DNA of 64,000 bases. Origin: Xanthoparmelia taractica (taxonomy: Eukaryota; Ascomycota; Lecanoromycetes; Lecanorales; Parmeliaceae). Positions 1 to 12,200 of this stretch are shown here, piece by piece. Within the stretch, counting starts at the first letter, position 1. Each line of letters begins with the position of its first letter. Under the pieces are notes generated by a model. The model was not told the origin of the DNA. It made no database searches and saw only the letters and a list, made by a program, of their open reading frames with translations. The stretch lies in assembly GCA_033085395.1 (NCBI GenBank), contig JANQBS010000084.1:96642-160641 (forward strand), read 5' to 3'. Both the position numbers and the translations under genes were made by a program.

Positions 1-1202
1 CTTCTCCGTAAAAATGGCAGCAATGATGCTCACAATGACCAAAGACAAGACCAATGGGATGGTGCTGACGCCAGCGTGCATCGCCGAGTCGTCCTTGGCC
101 ACTTGGAACCAAACCGTAAGATAGTAGATGACGGACATCAAGCCTCCAGAGAGCAGGAACATGAACGTCATACTGCCAGCAATGGAACGGTTTAGGATGA
201 CTCGGGTTGGGGCCATTGCGGTCTCCGGCGTCAGAAGCTCAACAACGACGAAAGCAATGAACAGGACGGAGAAGGTGACAAGAAGGCCGATGATCTTAGG
301 TGCTGACCACGAATAGGTGGAGCCACCCCATTGGAGAGCGAGGATGAGGCACACCATAGATGGAATGAAGAAAAGGATGCCAACGGGGTCAATACGTTTG
401 ATTTGAGCAATGACACTAAGCTTCTCGCGTTTGGGCGATTCGATATGGAGGAAGAGGAGCACCGCAAGAAATGTAAATCCACCAATCGGCAAGTTCAGGT
501 AGAAGCACCATCTCCATGTCCTAATAGAGTCAGTACAAGACGTTTAGCAGACACCGAGCCGACTTACACATGATCAGTAAAAGTGCCGCCAATGATTGGG
601 CCAAGCACCGACGACAACCCAAAAGCCATACCGAACATTGAGGTGAAAATAGGGCGTTTGCGAAGTGGGACGAGTGGAAGTATGACCATCATTCCACCAG
701 AGAAAATGCCGGCTGACCCTAGGCCAGCAATCGCGCGTCCGATGATGAAAGTAGTAGAGTTAGGAGCGGCACCGCAAAGCGCTGACCCGGCCTCAAAGAT
801 CACGATTGAGAGCAGGAAGACCCATTTTGTCGAGTAAAGCTGATAGATGCGGCCAGAAATGGGATTGAAACAGGCGGCAGTTAACATGTAGGCACTGCCA
901 TACCAACCAATGTCCTGGATAGATTTGAACTCGTCGGTAATCCGGGAAATGGCGGTTGCAATAATTGTTCGATCCTAGTGTGGGTGTAAGCTCGACCTGT
1001 GAGTCTGGAGCTGTACGATGAAACTTACCAATGCGACAAGGAAAATCGACAGATACATGCCAATGATAATTGTCCAGAACTTGAGAGACTTTGGCTGGAA
1101 ATTCTTTTCGGCATCTTCATATTCGTCGACTGTCTCGATTGGCTGAGCCCGCTCGGCTGGAGACACGTCTTTGGCAGAGTGCACAGAAGCTGTGGAAGAC
1201 AT
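1..1202 (-). CDS. MFS drug/toxin efflux transporter, DHA2-like (3' part cut off by window edge)
   Basis: Predicted plasma-membrane proton antiporter of the 14-helix DHA2 group, which in fungi exports drugs, toxins or secondary metabolites. Three exons are visible: 1202-1029, 974-568 and 520 to beyond position 1, joined by GT-AG introns with matching phases. The start at 1202 gives an acidic cytoplasmic N-terminus; an upstream in-frame ATG at 1262 is possible. After splicing, the first helix runs into the family pattern ALDRTIIATAIS. Later come the helix with GRAIAGLGSAGIFSGG, the loop RKRP, and, over the second intron, VTWRWCFYLNLPIGG. These are hallmark motifs of DHA2 pumps. The C-terminal helices lie outside the window. 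It is divergently arranged with a Zn2Cys6 regulator remnant 690 bp away, the usual layout of a pump and its regulator, but that regulator is broken. The substrate cannot be deduced. Confidence 0.9.
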
Positions 1203-1889
1203 TGTCAATCCAGGAAGAACGAGTGCAGATTCAGGTTGAGATATGGTCTTACCACGACGCAACCTTGAGCAGTTGGGGGTTTAATCTTATACATAGACCT
1301 TGATGTCAGGAGAGATAAGAGCTCTGAGTTGACCAAATGCGCCCGAAAGCTTGATATTGACATGGACTAAAACCCGAGTGACAGTAGATTTGTTTTCGTC
1401 GGACAATCATAAAGTCCGAGGTGGGTTGATCACATGACATCGGTATTTGCGGCGGATGAGTCAGCGACCAAAGTGCTGGTCGATCTTGCTCGCCCGGACA
1501 ATTCAAGCGCCCGAGACAGTATTCGTATCAATTTCTTCATACCTGAGAACTGCTTGAGGTTCTTCCTTGCCTCCACTTATCGAGCTGTTGTCCGGCTGAT
1601 GAACATCTTCCCCCGGGCTCCTAGTTCTATTAACGTCTGAGCAACATCTCGGTCTTCTGCGCTTTGCGCTTCGTTCCCAGTGGCTGGCGTTCACGCCCAA
1701 GTTCAGCTACCCTGCAGTTGACGAAGACACCCCGGACTCTCCAAGCGCGTATCCACCTGACTCCCGTGCGGCGAATATCGCCCAATGAGTGTTTCCCCCT
1801 TGGTTCTTGATCGTCGACTCGTAGGAGGCGTGTATAGTTTAGCCTCATAGGGTGTCGCAACCACGGCGTGACGGAGCCGGTTTGCAACT

Positions 1890-2502
1890 ATGTCAACCAT
1901 GCCGCCTGCGCTAGAACGTCGTACCGCAGTTTTATCTCCGGACACGCCTTCCCCGTCTTCTCAACAGTTGAAGCCACAGCGGGTGCTTGCATGTGTACGC
2001 TGTCAGCAGCGCAAGGTGAAGTGTCAGCGAATATTCCCTTGCGAAAACTGCATCAAGTCTCAGGCACAATGTGTGCCGTCGGCGCTGGCTCAGCGTCGGC
2101 CAAGACGCAGGTTTCCCGAGCGAGCGCTGCTGGAACGACTCCGCAAGTACGAGGACTTGCTCCATCAGAAAAATATTACATTCGAACCGCTCCACAAGGA
2201 TTCGGCTAGAGGCAAAGGGTTTCTCGATGCGGAGAGTGGCCATGATTCGGACGAAGAGCATCCGCATACTGTGGGGCCAGATTTCTCCACTCTATCGGCT
2301 ACCGTCAAGTCCGAAAATATTTATGGAGCCAAGTATGCGCTGTTCAAGGAGCTGGTTCAAGATGACTAACTCTCTCAGGGATATCTTCCAAGCCATGAGC
2401 CAAGGAGTACGACTACCGCGCGTTAGATCTGAGCTCTACTGACAAATGCAACAGGTTCGAGACCCCAACAATGACAGCGATTCTTCACATGACTTTATCT
2501 AA
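1890..2502 (+). pseudogene. Zn2Cys6 transcription factor, truncated and frameshifted
   Basis: The N-terminus carries a complete fungal binuclear zinc cluster with spacing C-x2-C-x6-C-x5-C-x2-C-x6-C (CVRC, KVKC, PCENC, AQC), followed by a basic Arg-rich linker (RRPRRRF) and a leucine-containing dimerisation-like helix. The first frame stops at 2367-2369 after 159 residues. One base further along, the reading continues sensibly (NSLRDIFQAMSQG), then across a probable 48-nt intron (2407-2454, branch-like ctgac) into VRDPNNDSDSSHDF before a second stop at 2500-2502. Family members are usually 500-800 residues, with a long regulatory middle region that is absent here. A one-base frameshift plus loss of the 3' part is the simplest reading. 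A short DNA-binding-only product from the first frame remains possible. It is divergent from the MFS pump and may once have regulated it. Confidence 0.7.
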
Positions 2503-3953
2503 TCTTAACCTTGATCCATCTATAGCCTAATCAGTTTTCGACGACTCTTCGAGGCTTTCTATCAGAGGGGCGGCTCTCTATCCTAACTGTAACTACTTTA
2601 ATATATACTCAGTATAAAAATAGAGGTACAACATATATGTTAAGCATATGCAAAAGATCTTATCCGGGGCAGAAACCTATATGCTTGGCATATGCAAGAA
2701 GTCTACCCCGGATGGACTAATCCCAACGATGAGTACCATAGCCGCGCTTAGGAGGAATCAAACACACAACCCGGCCCGAGCTGTACCCCGCTTTCATCGT
2801 TGCTTCACCGTTGCTGTTTCCTCCAACCATTTAATTTCTCATCACAACCATCCAGGGAAGCTTACTCCTGCCTAAATCCACACCTGGTGGAGGGTATAGC
2901 TTGAAGCGCGCAAAACAAACGTCTAGGCTTCCTGACCCGCTAATCGCTCTATGTGCTGCACTTCCGTACAATCCCGCAGTATCAATATCGTGGCCGGCGA
3001 GTAGCGGTCACATTCTCTAGGTACCGATTGCTTCTTTGCAAAAAGCCATCGTGCCTTATTCCTGCTGACTGCAGTTGGCTCACATATCTCAGGGAGGCAG
3101 AGACATAAGCTGACAGCGTAAACCAACAGCATGAGAAGGCTCGATGAAACACAACGCTGAATGCTTTTGCATTGAAGCGCAGGGAGCCAGTTGGCTATCA
3201 TTTACCCAGTGCCCATTCATAACGCAAGTAAGCAAAGGTGAGAGTCTTTCTCGACATGACCCCACTTCTGTCAGCCTTCCAGGGCAGGCTGACGGTGAAT
3301 TTCCAGGAACCGCTGATCGAGAAACAAGCGTAGAGGTTGCTATGTGCAATAGAAGCCCCGCTGGTGGCCAGGCTCAGCTCTTTCACGAGGAGCGGTAAAT
3401 TAGGACGGTTCGAGCCCCTTAGTCGGCTTCCTGGTGAATACAACTCCGCCAATCGATTACCTCCTGGTCATGGGAGCATTTATCAGAATAGGAAATAAGG
3501 CACCGCTGACTGCCGTCTGCTCTCCACTTGAGCATGTTCTGTGGGGAGTATGCAGAGGTCAGCTCACCGCCTATTGACCCTAGCAAGTAGTAGTGAATGT
3601 TCTGCCTTTGTATGAGGAACCTTTGGGACTGGTCCGTTTTCGGACATCTGGGCCTTAGGCAACAAACATTGAGCGGAGCTTGAGATTTCCGAGACTCCAT
3701 GTCCAATCGGAGACAAATATCCCAAGAAAATCAGGCGGTGAGTTGCAATATCAGCTATGACCCGGCTCTTTACTGCTAGCTACAGACCATGTCCTCGAAG
3801 ATATAAATTGGCGACCATTTCCCCCGATTTCGATCTCATTTCATATCACCCTCAGCTTTCCTCTATCATCAGAACACCAACAGAGACTACTTCAAGGGCC
3901 TTAGTATTAAATCCATCATTTACTTGCCTACCTCCTTTAGAATCACCGATACA
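2503..3953. other. Intergenic region without a supportable gene
   Basis: Only short open frames without family resemblance or splice-consistent continuations are seen. It contains an imperfect direct repeat at 2646-2714 (listed separately). The last 150 bp or so before 3954 are pyrimidine- and CA-rich and should act as promoter and 5' leader of the secreted-protein gene. Confidence 0.5.
2646..2714. repeat. Imperfect direct repeat, about 25 bp, two copies
   Basis: Copy one starts catatgcaaaagatct (2646) and copy two catatgcaagaagtct (2690). Both end in a ccgg-containing block. The spacing is 44 bp. It lies just behind the broken Zn2Cys6 gene and may be a degraded mobile-element end. Origin unknown. 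Confidence 0.5.
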
Positions 3954-4694
3954 ATGATGAGAACCATCTCGGTGGCCAGCGTGCTTCTTTCTTTGTCTTT
4001 CTACGCTGCCGCCGTGCCAGCAACCGCTCAGCAATCCTTTCCCGAGGTGAAGCCGGGGCCAGGTCTGCCTAGCCTGGCCTCCCTGAATCTCACCTCCGCC
4101 CAGCTGTACCAAGGTTGATAATAGGACCTATCTATATTTGTTTGTTCTTCCACTGCTGACGATACTTATAGAGCAACCAGCTCCACTGCGTACAGGACTA
4201 TACACTCTCGCAGCTGACTTTGATGCATTTTGCGGTGGGGGCAGGAACGACGCAGCCCTGGTAGACGACGTGATCGCCTGCTTTAACTATCTTACAAACT
4301 TGGGTCACCAGAACTGTGTAGTCCCAACTTCCGGGGTTACATTCTGTACGGCTGGAACTGCCCAAGTCGACGGCGAACCCTATGATACTAGCAACACCGT
4401 GAGCTCCTACTGGTAAGATTATAGAGCCTAGAGGTCTTGAAATCTTTCGTCGACTGATAATCTGGGCTTTAGTTCTGATGTCGCTACTGGTGTCCAATGG
4501 GTCTTTACCAATTGCAACAATGGTGGTCTCGTCGAAGGTTGGTTTTGGCAAATTTTTCACCTACACTTACGCCTTCTTCTATGGCATGATACTAAAATCT
4601 TTAATGAACAGGCACCCAAGCCGCTGGTGGCAATGGCAACCTACTCGCTGTTGTTGGGGGTATTTGTGGTTCTTCGGTCGCTCCTTGCAACTAG
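3954..4694 (+). CDS. Small secreted cysteine-rich protein, candidate effector (182 aa)
   Basis: Four exons: 3954-4113, 4172-4412, 4473-4537 and 4612-4694, with phase-consistent GT-AG introns of 58, 60 and 74 nt. The product starts with a classic signal peptide (MMRTISVASVLLSLSFYAAA) with a likely cleavage after the Ala-rich stretch. The mature part is about 160 residues with eight cysteines (in FCGGG, IACF, NCVV, FCTA, YCSD, NCNN, ICGS and the terminal APCN), enough for four disulfides. A Gly/Asn-rich segment precedes the end. I do not recognise the family. Size, secretion signal and cysteine content are those of apoplastic effectors or small cell-surface proteins of ascomycetes. No membrane anchor or catalytic motif is visible. 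It stands alone, with gene-free DNA on both sides. Confidence 0.75.
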
Positions 4695-6211
4695 GAGGAA
4701 TAGCCATCTTCCTATACTCTCCCAGGAAGCTTCCAAACAGCAGCAGAAGTAGCAGACCTAAGAGACCGTTGAAGGAATGGACTCAATAAGCGTATGGTGC
4801 AATAGGCTGGCCCAGGGTCGAGTTTTCAGTTTTTTGTACGTGATTGTGTAGACTGAACGTTCATGCATGTCACTCATTCCATCTTTTGAATGGGAGGGGG
4901 ATATGGAAGGGAGAAAGGTCGAGACGAGTAGATTCTAGGAGTCACAGAATCGTTTTCGTTCTATTTCTAACACACTCCAACATCTTGATCTAGATTGATA
5001 ACGGCAACGAAAAACCTCCAATTGATTCAACCCGTTCTTTTCTAATCATTGACTCAATTATATTACTTAACGCCTCGGGGCCCCGTTTATCAGTCTTCTG
5101 ATTCAATTTGATTTCTAAAGAGGGCTCCTTTACACATTCTTCGTTTCGTCAAAGAAACAGCACAAGATTTCAAACACTGGTGATATATATATCACATACA
5201 ATCAAAGGTTACAAAGACAAACCCAAGGCAACATAGCCTTATCCGCTCAGCTTATTTCCACTAACTGGTGTATCTGTGCGTGCTTTCACAGTCTACTCAC
5301 CCTATCCGTCGGAAAGCTACATCCCATCAGCCATCGAGGATTCATATATGAAGCCATCTTATCAAGTCCGAACGCAAGCGACCCATAGGTCAGCGGCCCA
5401 GTGACGTGTGTGTTGATCATGTTCTTTGGGCGAAAAAGCACTTTTGCAGTTTTGCTGATGATACTCAGGAGGGTTATTGTAGGCAGGTTCTCTTGTGGAG
5501 AGCTTGAGAGTTTCCAGGCTTTAAGAGGTAGTATTGAGGTAATAGTCAAGAGATAGGTTAGCTAGCCTTCGCTGATTATCAGATAGTATTTCTCCTTACC
5601 TTACAAGAGTATTCCCTAATATATACGATGTTAGGGCTAGAAGGGTTCACCCCTTGCTCGGCCAAACCCTTGCCCAGCCACCTAGCTCTAATTTTACCCT
5701 AGGCTAGCCGGATGTAGGAAGCTGGGGTTGAATTAGGGCTAGGTGGCTGGGGGCAAGGGGTGAGCCCTTCTAGGGCTAGCATCATCAAGTTTGAACTTCA
5801 ACTGGCACCCCCACTGGTGCCACGTAAGGGACAACAGCTTATCTATCAGCTCAGCTTGCCAGTCATTAAGAAGATCATCGATCGTAGCCTCACTTCTTTT
5901 GTCTGCAGGTGGGCTGATTGGTTTTTCCAGGGTTTAGCACTCGTGGACAAGGGACGGGATATGGTAAGGCGCAAGGATGCGCCCTCTCACCGGCCATACA
6001 TATAGCATGACTGCAAGCTAAAACTTCCTCTCGCGGCCCGAGCACTGCACCGATTTGGTTGATTGCATCGGAATAATTATATGACCGTGAAGATCTGCCC
6101 CATCTTCATCATGGCTCACTCGTGGGGTCAACGTGTGCCCTCCATCTATCTCTACCAATTCTTCCATCTACCACAGGACAAGCTACCCTCAGTCGTCGTC
6201 TTCAAGGCGTC
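4695..6211. other. Intergenic region, gene-free, with a foldback element
   Basis: No open frame here has recognisable similarity or a coherent splice model. The stretch includes AT-rich runs near 5180-5200 and the foldback element at 5627-5783. The last few hundred bases before 6212 are presumably the promoter of the giant sacsin-like gene. Confidence 0.5.
5627..5783. repeat. Foldback (MITE-like) element with about 31-bp terminal inverted repeats
   Basis: The left end gatgttagggctagaaggg... and the reverse complement of the right end gatgctagccctagaaggg... agree over about 31 bp with few mismatches. A second inner pair follows (left ccagccacctagctctaa, right ttagggctaggtggctgg), so the 157-bp unit folds into a long hairpin around a short spacer. 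No coding capacity. Related sequence occurs near 31815-31880 and 33927-34135. Best read as a non-autonomous DNA-transposon derivative. No target-site duplication could be fixed. Confidence 0.7.
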
Positions 6212-9200
6212 ATGGTTCCATCTCCGAGGAGGCAGAACCCGCAGCATCAGCCGCTGACCGTTTCACTGCGCAAAATCTGCCGGGACTATCCAGCCGGAGC
6301 TGGCGTCCTCAGAGAGCTGCTTCAGAATGCTGACGATGCCGGCGCTTCCACTGTGGTACATGCTGACCCACCAGACCCTGATTTTAATCAACTATCCTGA
6401 CCAGCTCTAGAAATTTGTCCTGGACACGAGCACACATCCGGACTCACCCCTGCTCGTCGAGGGTCTCTCCCAGTACCAGGGCCCAGCCTTACTGGCTTAC
6501 AACGATGCACTCTTCTCAGAGAAAGACTTCCGGTCACTGACCTCCTTGGGTGACTCGAAGAAAGTCCACGAAAAAGCCGCGACGGGGAAATTCGGCCTCG
6601 GATTCAGCTCTGTAAGCTTCTATAGGCTTGGGTTGTTTGTCACGTTGCCATTTAATGTTAACTGGTATTAGGTGTACAACTGGACCGATTGTCCGTCTGT
6701 CTTATCTGGATCCACATTATTGTTCCTTGACCCTCATCACTCTTGGTCGAGGATTTTCAATCCTCCCGGAGGTCCGGACTATGACTTCCCTGCTTCTGCG
6801 AAGGATGAGGCCATGGCCAACCAGCTCCACTGCTTTTCGCTCATCAACTCAGGATGGGAATGTCCCTTCGACGGAACGATTATCCGAATACCTCTCAGGA
6901 ACACTTCGCAGGCGCAATGGAGCGAGATTTCCTCAAAGGAGGCCTCGATACACGACGTTCGATACTCGATGAACAGCTTCGCGGGCGAGATGGGTTCAAA
7001 CGGGCTACTTTTCTTGACATCCGTCCACCGTATCGTATTGTCCATTGACGACCAACGACTCGACGAAGTTGAGATTCTCAATAGACACGACTTGATTAGG
7101 TAAGTCGATGTCCATGATTGTTGTGCACCTGAAGTAACCCGACAAGGCCGAAAGCACGTCTCAAGGATGTTCTGGATGGTGTTATGAACAACGGAGACCT
7201 AACCGGCGGTGAAACTTACCATGAGGTCCACCTTCGACACTGGGCCGCGCAGCGAGAAACTCGGAAGACGTTTGGCGTGCTGAACTCCGTGGCGGGATCG
7301 GCTCCCGACGCATCATTGGTAAGGTGGGCTGCGTCCGAGAAGCTGTTCCCTTGGGTTGCGGTTGCGGCTCAGATCACGGTTCGTTCACTTTGCTCCACCT
7401 CATATATTGGGATCTCACAGCAGCTAGGATCACGATAGGAGCAGGGAGCCAGGGCGTCTCTACTCCGTTTTGCCTCTCCCAATCCTAACCGGGCAGCCAG
7501 TTCACATCCATGGACTTTTTAGCATCTCCGCCGATCGTTCCAGGCTACACGGACTTGATGATAGAGGCGTGCAGGACAAAAGGCCAGAGTCTTGGAATAA
7601 GTTTCTCTTCGGTCAGATGGTTCCTAGCGCGTGGGCAAAACTACTCATTAACATCTGCCAAACCGGTCAGGCGCAAGACCTCTTCCACCTATGGCCAACA
7701 ACTACCGCCGAGGTCCATCAGTGGTGGTACGGCATCAGTCGTGCTGTAATAGATGTAATTTCGCGAAACAATGACCCTGTTTGGTTCACAGATTTTGGAT
7801 ACGTGTCTATGAGAGATGGACTCTTGGCTTCTGCAGCTACCGATGTTCAGCAAAAAAGAGCATGTCGAGAAGCCGAACTTCGAGTCATTTACTTGTCAGA
7901 TCGGTTATTTGAAGAAGCCTGTCAGACACCAGGAAGTAGAAGTCTATGTCCTGGAACGCTTTATGAAGTTCTTCGAGAAACTCGTAAATCCGAGCGCCTA
8001 TCGAGCCAATCAAAGTTGGTGGTGCTGGAATATCTCCAGCACCAAGTCCCTCTGACAGACCTGGCCGCCTTAGAGGTCTTCCCATTCGAGGATGGAATTT
8101 TCCGGTCACTCACATCGTCACCAATCTTTCTACATCGTGATGTTTTTGACAAGAGACTTTTTGCGAGGCAGCCGGAAAGCTGTATAGATACAGATCAGTT
8201 ATCGGAAGTCACGTCGACCTGGCTTCATGAGCGAGTAAAAGTCAATTCAATCGTGCGCTACCGAACCCCGGCAGACCTTTGTGATTATTTCCTAAGCCAT
8301 GTAGCCAATGGATTGAGCGACACAATTGTGTTTGCCAAGGAAGAAAGGTCCATGTTGAGTGAAATTTGGGCGTGGATCATGCGACACTGTCCGGGAGATT
8401 TGCCTCTGTCGGCCCTCGGATCTTTGTGGTTGGTGCCACTCCACGATTCTGGCGTCCGAAAGCTTATGCCTCTTGATGTTTCAAATTTCGCTACGTGGTT
8501 TGACTCCGGCAAAGGAAGAGACTTGGCTCTAAAGATCGTTGCTGTCGATCCCAGCAACGCCCCTAAACTCGTAGCGGATGACGCTTTGACCGATGTGACT
8601 TTACGACATTTGCTTTCACTCGCGGAGAAGGAGCGTTCCCTTCAGCTGAAAGACGGAAGGAAGTTTGGAGACTTTCTCAACTTCTTAGTAGAGGGGCGGA
8701 TCTTGCTCCAGAATGCTACTGAAGACGTGAAAGATTCGGTCTTTCGGATGGTGAAGGAACTATACCTGGTTGGAAATGGCACTGACCTCGACGTCGACGC
8801 CGATATGCTGAGATCTCTGTGCATCTTCAAGGAGATTCAATGGCCGATTGGCGCAGCGGGATCATCGACGATGGTTCGATCCTCGACCGACTTGACGAGA
8901 AACGTTACTTTTGTGGGAATGAGAAGGCTTGCACCTCTCCCGTTGTTATCAGATCGGGTCCTCCTCGACGCCACCGATGAATGGGCACGCTCGCTCTTCG
9001 AGGATTTGGATCTGGTGAGATGCTTGGACGAGGTACAAATACTAGAAGAACTCGTCATCTCAGCCTTGCGAGACGGTAGCTATGAGCGTATGACCTCGAA
9101 GCTCCGTCTCGAGGTGACGGAACTACTCTTCCAAAACTACTTCCGCCTTTCGCCTTCCGCGCAAGGCTGGGTTCCGAACCTTCCAGTCGTTCCATTGGAG

Positions 9201-12200
9201 AAACGGGAAGACGACGAAAGACTTAGCTTTGCCTGCCCCGTGGACATCGTGGATCCGCATGAGTCTGCGCTTGTGAGTTTGTACTTTGAAGATGAAATAA
9301 AACGGCCAGAAAGGTACTTCTACCATCAATTTTCTGGAGTTCTCACAAGCTGCGGAGTGATGAAAAGGCTGGATGAGCGTCTCGTCCTCGACCGCATCAG
9401 AACCTATGAGAGTAAGCAGCTCCCTTTTGGTGTTGTGGCTTCTCGAGCCGAGAAACTCCTTCGATTGCCCCTTTGCAAAGACATCTCACAGGCCGATTAT
9501 CTCGCCCAGTCCGTTCGAAGCTGTGTGTGGCTGCCAGGTCGGAGTCCAGAAGGATCACGTTCTCTCACTGATTCTCTTGAATGTCGAGATAGCAACGACC
9601 AGCCATTTGTTGGTCATGTGTGGTACACCCTACCCTTCCAGGTGGAATCCAGCTGGAGATCGATATTAGGCTGGCAAGGCCCCATCCATGTCGACGTACT
9701 GATCTCTCAACTGGCCAGAAGCATAGCGGATTTGGACATTCACTCTGTTGAGCAGACACTTCTTTACCTTGATCGACATTACGCGGTTGAAGATTACGTG
9801 GAACGCTTGTTGGGGTTGAACTTTATTCGGAGCAGCAACGGCTTGTTCATCAGCCCCGCTCAAGCGTCTCGAGGGGGCGCCGAAAGGCTGATGCCGTATC
9901 TTTACAACGTTGATTTGCGATTCTGGGATCAGCACACTAAGATCCTAAGACAAGCAAACGTTCCCGAAACGCCGGACCTGGGACGGCTGCATGATGTGCA
10001 AGAAGGTCTCGAATCCAAAGTCCCCCTGCATGAAGCGGATCTTGACGTCGCCATCGAGGTTGTGCGCATATGGAGCTCTCAATCCCACAAATCTTTTGAA
10101 AACTTGAAAGTGCCAGATGAAACGGGCTTGCTTGCGGACATCGACAGCCTGGTGTTCAATGATGCGCCGTGGGTGTCAGAGATAAAATGTGCCTTGGCAC
10201 ACCCGAAGCTTTCTCGAGCCATCGCGGATCGATTGGAAATGCAGCCCGTGAGTGACCTTTTAAAGAACAGTGACCTTGGTATATCAGACATCGACGACGA
10301 CGAGTTCAATCAACGTGAGGAGGTCGCCGACGGTATCAGAGATACTTTGGATCGTTATACCAGGGAATCCACGTTTCACGAATATCTTGCGAATGCGGAC
10401 GATTGCGGCTCCGCTTCTGCTATCAACTTTTTGTTCGATGGTACGAGTTACGGCACCGAACATTTGCTGACAACGGACTTGGGCAGCCTTCAAGGACCTG
10501 CCCTGTTAGTTCACAATGATGGCGGTGAGCAAGCCTTCATCCTGTTGAATTGATAAATGCTGACGTAGCTGGCATTAGTGTTCACGGAGTCAGATTTTGA
10601 AGGCCTGAAACGAGTTGGCCGAGGAAGCAAACGCGACGACCCGACAACCATCGGAAAATTTGGGAGAGGCTCTCAGACAATGTATCATTGGACAGACGTG
10701 CCAATGATCTTATCTGGACGCCATCTTCTCATCTTGGAGTGAGGAATCTACCCCCGGACCAAAAGATCTTTTGGCTAACGTTGCCTCAGTCCTCTACGGC
10801 AATATCTACCGTTCAACTATCGTACTAAGCAGAAGAAGCCTGGCGTCAAGGTCAAATACACCAAACTCAAATCTACCTGCCAGGATCAACTTGCTCCATT
10901 CGAGGGATTGTGGGGCTTCAATAGTGACAATGACTTCTACAACGGCACTATCTTTCGGTTTCCCCTGCGCGGCAAGGAAACGGGGTCAGAATTACTGGAG
11001 TCTCTGGGCTGTCCAGATTTGACGATGACTGTTAAGATGTTTCGAGATTGTCTAGATGAGGCTCGATTGACACTTCTTTTCTTACGAAATATTAATTGCA
11101 TTGATTTTTGCATCAGGCACAATGCGCGATTTGAGTGGAGAGTCCGCCGTGGGATTTGGCCGGAGAGCGGCACGTTCTCTGACTGGGCTGATGTGATCGT
11201 CGAGCATTGCAACTCTCCGGATGATTTCATATGTATAACGGAGCGATGGTGGCGTGTGATTGTGGACGTGCATGACGCTCCAGCCGATCTTCAATATCGG
11301 CACAAACGAAGAATGAAATACGTCGAGTGTGGAATCGCAGCTCAAGTTCCGAGAGATGTAGAAGCTAAAGGGCGTTTGAATCGTCTGAAGTCTAAATTCT
11401 TCAACTGCGTTCCGCTCAAATTCGAATCGACTTTACCTGTCCAAGTCCACGCGACATTTCTCCTCTCAGGTGATCGACAGAATATTGCAACTGAAGAAAC
11501 ATCACAGGATGCTGGCTCCGATTGGAACGGGTGGCTTCTGAAGAATAAGATTCCACAGGTCTACCTCCAGTTTCTCGAAGACGTGGGAAGAAAGATCGGC
11601 CATACCGTGTACAATTATTTCCCGATCGAAACCAAACAAAGGCAGCAGAGTCTGTCAGCTCTTGTCCAAACGGCGTTTTGGGAAGAAGTCAAATCTTCTC
11701 ATCACCGATTGTTCCCTGTTGTGGAGCCTGCCCAGCTTGAGGATACAAGGGAATACAATAGAGTGAGAAAAAAAAGCCGCCAAGCCCCAAGGATGGTGGA
11801 GGCTAAACGAGCCGTATTCGATATCCTCGACAAGCAAAGATCCCAGGCCTTTCGACCACTGCTGTCAAATTGTTCGGAGAATCTGGTATGCCCACCCACA
11901 AGATTCCACAAGCATGTGAGAACTGTTCATCAATTCAACTTTGTGACGCCGTCTCTCCTTCGACGCGTCCTCCGATCTGAAAAAGCTGTTCAGTACGTCG
12001 AAAGCATGATACAAACGAATAAGGATTCCCTGTCTATTCTCCTGTCGTTCATCATCCCAGAAAACGATGGTGACTTCACGGAGTTCGACGGCTGCATGAT
12101 TCTACCCCTAATGGATGGAAAATTGGGAACATTATCGCTGAGGACTGGCAGCGCCCAAGCCACGAGCGACCACACCTTTTTCTCCGCGAACGCCGAGTGC

